Assembly: GCA_963922455.1 (NCBI GenBank)
Contig: CAWUIO010000177.1
Location: forward strand, 1-9,493
From: CAWUIO01 sp963922455
GTDB taxonomy: Bacteria > Bacteroidota > Bacteroidia > Cytophagales > Microscillaceae
Length of the DNA: 9,493 nt
Reading direction: 5' to 3'
In this document: one piece after another, positions 7,359 through 9,493 of the stretch
Layout: each line of letters begins with the position of its first letter
How positions within the stretch are numbered: position 1 is the first letter of the stretch
Program-made: the position numbers and the translations under genes
The notes under the pieces: model-generated
The model's input: the letters and a program-made list of their open reading frames with translations, nothing else
What the model was told of the DNA's origin: nothing
Database searches by the model: none

Positions 7359-7414
7359 AGTAATCTCAATAGTGTTTTAATACGTACCGCTAATGAGTAT
7401 ACGTTTTATACTTC

Positions 7415-7759
7415 TTACTTAGATTTTTCTGTGTAACTCGCTACGAGGGTATGGCCTCTCTCTACGCCGATACCCCAGTCGGTGATGTGTTCCTTATTCT
7501 TCCAAGTTAATCTGTAGTATTCCGAGACGTACCTAATTTGCAAATGTAGTTGGGCAAGGATAACTTCGTTTGCATCTGAGTAGGTAATTATAAAGTCCCC
7601 TTCAAATCTTCTTTGTTTGTTCACGGGGCTTAATCGTTTAGCGAATCCCTTTCCTTGTTGTAGGGCATTATCTTTATAGTAAAACCACTCCGCGTGTATC
7701 CCCGAATCAGTTTCTGTGTATATAACACTGCCTATTTTGAGAGTGAATGGAACATCCAT
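7415..7759 (-). CDS. Small hypothetical beta-rich protein
   Basis: This 114-residue protein has no signal peptide, helix-rich region or catalytic motif, so it is probably cytoplasmic. The second half follows a pattern I have seen in small beta-barrel modules of unknown function: F-x-G-D-F-x-I-x-Y (52-60), an alternating strand LHLQIRY (71-77), YYRLTW (81-86), then GIG (96-98) and TLVASY (104-109). The first half (MDVPFTLKIG...) also looks like antiparallel strands. It ends 56 bases before the regulator start and is on the same strand, so the two could be co-transcribed, although an unrelated gene is equally possible. Its upstream region carries two adjacent 11-base dyads (7805-7826). A specific function cannot be given. 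Confidence 0.65.
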   Translation of the reverse strand: MDVPFTLKIGSVIYTETDSGIHAEWFYYKDNALQQGKGFAKRLSPVNKQRRFEGDFIITYSDANEVILAQLHLQIRYVSEYYRLTWKNKEHITDWGIGVERGHTLVASYTEKSK

Positions 7760-7916
7760 AATCTTTCTAAAGCTAGGGCCAAGGTGTATACTTAACTAGC
7801 CGAGGTACCCGGTACGCACAAAGTGCACTCAAGATAAAACTTATATCCAAATCATCCAATGTTCCTTCTAGGAAGGCCAAGGCTTTCTTGTATAGCTTGG
7901 TTTTTGGAGACTGGTC

Positions 7917-8435
7917 CTAGATTGCATGCGCACCGGTCCCGTGTTGCATGTCAAAAATCATGGAGAGGAGGCTCGTATGATAGGGTATAAATTCCTTAGC
8001 CTGAATCATTTGGATAATTTCCGCTTGATTAGCCCATCGCACCCTTTTTACTTCGGATGCTTGCAGGCTTAACTCCTCAAGATTGATATGGGCCTTGAGG
8101 ATATAATAATCATCAAATCCTCGGGGGAAGTTTACCGTAAAAGCGGGCCGGGTGTTGCTCAAATCCTCCTTATACCCAATTTCCTCAAACAATTCTCGTT
8201 CGGCAGCCTGATTACTGGTTTCCCCGGCTAGGGCACTTCCCCCCACGCTTACATCCCACATGTTGGGCCAGCCTTCTTTAAAAGCTTGTCTCTGTTGTAT
8301 GAGCAATTGCTTATGAGCATTAAAAAGGCATACGTGAATGACTACATGAAATTCATCCTGGTTAAAGGATGCCCCACGCTGCACTATCTTACCGGTTTTG
8401 ACCCGATGTTTGTCGTATAAATCCCATGCTTCCAT
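7917..8435 (-). CDS. Nudix hydrolase, Idi/YfcD-like
   Basis: The 172-residue protein contains a textbook Nudix box, G-x5-E-x7-R-E-x-x-E-E-x-G-x, from Gly66 to Tyr88 (Glu72, Arg80, Glu81, Glu84, Glu85), the Mg2+-binding helix that hydrolyses a nucleoside diphosphate linked to another group. The rest matches the branch that resembles isopentenyl-diphosphate isomerase and YfcD: WDLYDKHRVKTGK at the start, FHVVIHVCLFN (29-39), LLIQQRQAFKEGWPNMWD (44-61) and a late SEVKRVRW strand (127-134). Members of this branch are usually soluble pyrophosphatases of unknown natural substrate; true isoprenoid isomerase activity is unlikely at this length and with the intact Nudix box. It is cytoplasmic, and appears to be transcribed alone: a terminator separates it from the gene upstream and 157 bases from the gene downstream. 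Confidence 0.92.
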   Translation of the reverse strand: MEAWDLYDKHRVKTGKIVQRGASFNQDEFHVVIHVCLFNAHKQLLIQQRQAFKEGWPNMWDVSVGGSALAGETSNQAAERELFEEIGYKEDLSNTRPAFTVNFPRGFDDYYILKAHINLEELSLQASEVKRVRWANQAEIIQMIQAKEFIPYHTSLLSMIFDMQHGTGAHAI

Positions 8436-8491
8436 GCGTATTCCATTAAATTAATCAATCCCTTGGGCCATTGCTGCCCGAAAACCGTTTT

Positions 8492-8499
8492 CAAAATTA
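8492..8499 (-). promoter_or_regulatory. Candidate -7 element of the Nudix gene
   Basis: On the minus strand this reads TAATTTTG, a perfect match to TAnnTTTG, 56 bases upstream of the Nudix start. No TTG stands at the ideal 19-21 bases; the nearest are 11 and 25 bases upstream (8511-8513 and 8525-8527). The call therefore rests on the -7 box alone. Confidence 0.3.
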
Positions 8500-8576
8500 C
8501 ATCTTTCGGTCAATTTTTTGGCGGCAACTTTAAGATAGGTAACAATAATGAACCCTATTGAGATACGAATGGCCAT

Positions 8577-8608
8577 AAAAAATGCGGGATTTTCAAAATA
8601 ATCCCGCA
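8577..8608 (-). terminator. Rho-independent terminator of the VOC lipoprotein gene
   Basis: TGCGGGATT (8583-8591) and AATCCCGCA (8600-8608) form a perfect 9-bp stem with an 8-base loop. On the minus strand the stem is followed directly by six T (complement of 8577-8582), a canonical intrinsic terminator. It lies 25 bases past the stop codon of the VOC lipoprotein gene and insulates it from the Nudix gene. Confidence 0.88.
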
Positions 8609-8633
8609 AGAGTGATGTTGCTGCTTTGTTTTT

Positions 8634-9182
8634 TTAGGGTAAATTCAATTGCCAAGAAACCCCAAATCTATCTTCTACGAAAGCAAATTTTTGACTGAAA
8701 CCATAGTTGTCTAAAGGCATCATTACTTTTCCATCCTCAGATAGTTTGGTAAACATCTGGCCCAGTTCATTTTCGTCCTCAAATTCCACATAATTAGAAA
8801 CAGCCGGTGTAAAGTCCCATTTGTGTATGGGTGGGCTATCGCTACACATATACAATTTCCCATTAAGCGTAAATCTGGCTTGCTTGATGGTTCCCTCTTT
8901 ACTCGGCCCTTCCTTTCCCCATCGTTTTACTTCGATAATCTCGGAATTATCAAATAGCCCCATGTAAAAATTCATAGCCTGCTCGGCATCTTCTTTTTGA
9001 AATGTCAAGAAAGTTGCAATTTGTCCTTTCATATCTTGGGGGTTTTCTGTAGTTAATGTTTTGAGACTGTCTAGTTGCGTTCTTAATTGATTTAATTCTT
9101 TCAGGGTATCGCTGTTTTGCTTCACGTCTTCACAGCTTAGGGCAAGAAGCCCTAGGAAAAGTAGGTATGTCCATGTTTTCAT
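8634..9182 (-). CDS. Lipoprotein with coiled coil and PhnB/VOC-type domain
   Basis: The 182-residue protein has three parts. Residues 1-17 are a lipoprotein signal (hydrophobic 5-15, LALSC, lipidated Cys17), followed by acidic Glu18-Asp19, a composition compatible with surface export in Bacteroidota. Residues about 20-48 show spaced leucines (27, 30, 33, 37, 40, 43), a short coiled coil. Residues about 52-182 match the PhnB-like VOC domain (PF06983 type, misleadingly named after 3-demethylubiquinone methyltransferase): TFLTFQ, AMNFYMGLFDNSEI (69-82), the FTLNGKLY strand (104-111), and the closing DRFGVSWQL (171-179). VOC domains dimerise into a beta-cup that often binds a metal and a small ligand; substrate and activity here are unknown. 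Relatives of this domain are normally soluble and cytoplasmic, so the lipoprotein form is notable. It is a single-gene unit with its own candidate promoter, operator-like dyad and terminator. Confidence 0.88.
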   Translation of the reverse strand: MKTWTYLLFLGLLALSCEDVKQNSDTLKELNQLRTQLDSLKTLTTENPQDMKGQIATFLTFQKEDAEQAMNFYMGLFDNSEIIEVKRWGKEGPSKEGTIKQARFTLNGKLYMCSDSPPIHKWDFTPAVSNYVEFEDENELGQMFTKLSEDGKVMMPLDNYGFSQKFAFVEDRFGVSWQLNLP

Positions 9183-9214
9183 AATAGTGGCCTTAGCAAT
9201 TTAGCCTTATTCGG

Positions 9215-9249
9215 GAAAGGTACATGAGCCCTAAATAATACGTTAGGGC
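9215..9249 (-). promoter_or_regulatory. Candidate promoter and operator of the VOC lipoprotein gene
   Basis: On the minus strand TACCTTTC (9222-9215) matches seven of eight positions of the Bacteroidota -7 box, 32 bases upstream of the start codon. Just upstream lies a perfect 7-bp dyad, GCCCTAA (9228-9234) and TTAGGGC (9243-9249), which covers the spacer and would-be -33 region; no good TTG sits at the standard distance. Such a placement suits a repressor or an activator site, but no regulator can be named. Confidence 0.4.
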
Positions 9250-9388
9250 AAAAAATCAAATCCCGAGGCTATGGTTTTTTTTCATTATTGATTGCCTGTC
9301 CCAAGGTAAGGAGAAGAAATGTAAGGTACGTATTGAAAATTGCTCATCTGGCGAAAAGGCAATTTAGTGGAGCCTCTAAAGACACTTT

Positions 9389-9493
9389 GGGGCTTCCCCG
9401 CGCTAAGTGAAAGGGTGGCCCATGAGAACAGAACTACCGGCGCGGGTCGGGCTCTCGCTACTCGCTGGCCAGCGCACTGCCAGCGGCGAGCTC
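9389..9493 (+). repeat. Dispersed two-hairpin intergenic repeat, copy R4 (subtype B), truncated by the window edge
   Basis: First hairpin: CCCGCGC (9397-9403) and GCGCGGG (9440-9446) around 36 bases. Second hairpin: CTCGC (9461-9465) with GCGAG (9486-9490), and TGGC (9466-9469) with GCCA (9479-9482). The conserved block 9439-9468 is identical to that of R2. The expected end block (about 25 bases up to CCCTAAGCC) lies beyond the window. Confidence 0.85.

Larger units (their letters stand above)
9183..9493. other. Region upstream of the VOC lipoprotein gene, to the window edge
   Basis: These 311 bases hold a candidate promoter with a dyad (9215-9249), a second perfect dyad AAATTGC/GCAATTT (9337-9343 and 9359-9365, 15 bases apart), and the truncated repeat copy R4 (9389-9493). 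I see no coding frame. Confidence 0.6.

Noticed and set aside
7877..7905. Stem CCAAGGCT/AGCTTGG followed by T5 as a plus-strand terminator
   Set aside because: It has a bulged stem and no plus-strand gene ending before it, and it is not followed by T on the minus strand, where the Nudix gene ends.
7917..8435. Annotation as isopentenyl-diphosphate isomerase
   Set aside because: Similarity to Idi is general to this Nudix branch. The intact Nudix box favours a pyrophosphatase, and no isoprenoid genes are nearby.
8634..9182. Annotation as 3-demethylubiquinone methyltransferase
   Set aside because: The domain name is historical. The protein has no SAM-binding methyltransferase fold and is an exported VOC-type lipoprotein.
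1020..9493. The repeats as a CRISPR array or integron attC sites
   Set aside because: Copies are 1-5 kb apart with whole genes between them, so there is no array. The conserved blocks lack attC core sites (RYYYAAC/GTTRRRY) at the ends, and the genes between copies do not form cassettes of one orientation.

Overview
The window looks like a stretch of a Bacteroidota chromosome, probably a free-living Cytophagales- or Saprospiria-type bacterium (class inferred, not proven). The pointers are: no Shine-Dalgarno sequences at any start; candidate promoters of the Bacteroidota type (TTG, about 20 bases, TAnnTTTG); two lipoproteins; a seven-helix membrane protein ending in an AraC-type DNA-binding domain; and a secreted class-C beta-lactamase-fold hydrolase with beta-rich C-terminal modules. 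I see no phage, insertion sequence, CRISPR array, rRNA or tRNA.

Layout. An unrecognised lipoprotein (117-809, minus) is divergent from an FMN-dependent lactate 2-monooxygenase-like enzyme (1284-2474, plus). The latter converges on a secreted alpha/beta hydrolase (2966-4057, minus). Every later gene is also on the minus strand. In transcription order, from the right edge, they are a VOC/PhnB-domain lipoprotein (8634-9182) with a canonical terminator, a Nudix hydrolase of the Idi/YfcD type (7917-8435), a small beta-rich protein (7415-7759), the membrane-bound AraC-type regulator (6177-7358, apparent TTG start), and the secreted serine hydrolase (4436-6088), which also ends at a strong hairpin. 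The regulator and the serine hydrolase are 88 bases apart on one strand and are the only pair with a plausible functional link. The other genes look like independent single-gene units, not one pathway.

The most unusual feature is a dispersed intergenic repeat of about 130 bases present four times (1020-1151 minus, 2526-2660 plus, 4241-4367 minus, 9389-9493 plus and cut by the window edge). Each copy has conserved blocks arranged as two consecutive hairpins. The first has a fixed 7-bp GC stem (CCCGCGC/GCGCGGG) closing a loop of 35 or 36 bases whose sequence differs in every copy. The second keeps its pairing although its bases change. The copies fall into two sequence subtypes that match their orientation here. 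No other obvious new system is visible; the remaining observations are possible operators, an orphan terminator-like hairpin, and a PhnB-type domain exported as a lipoprotein.
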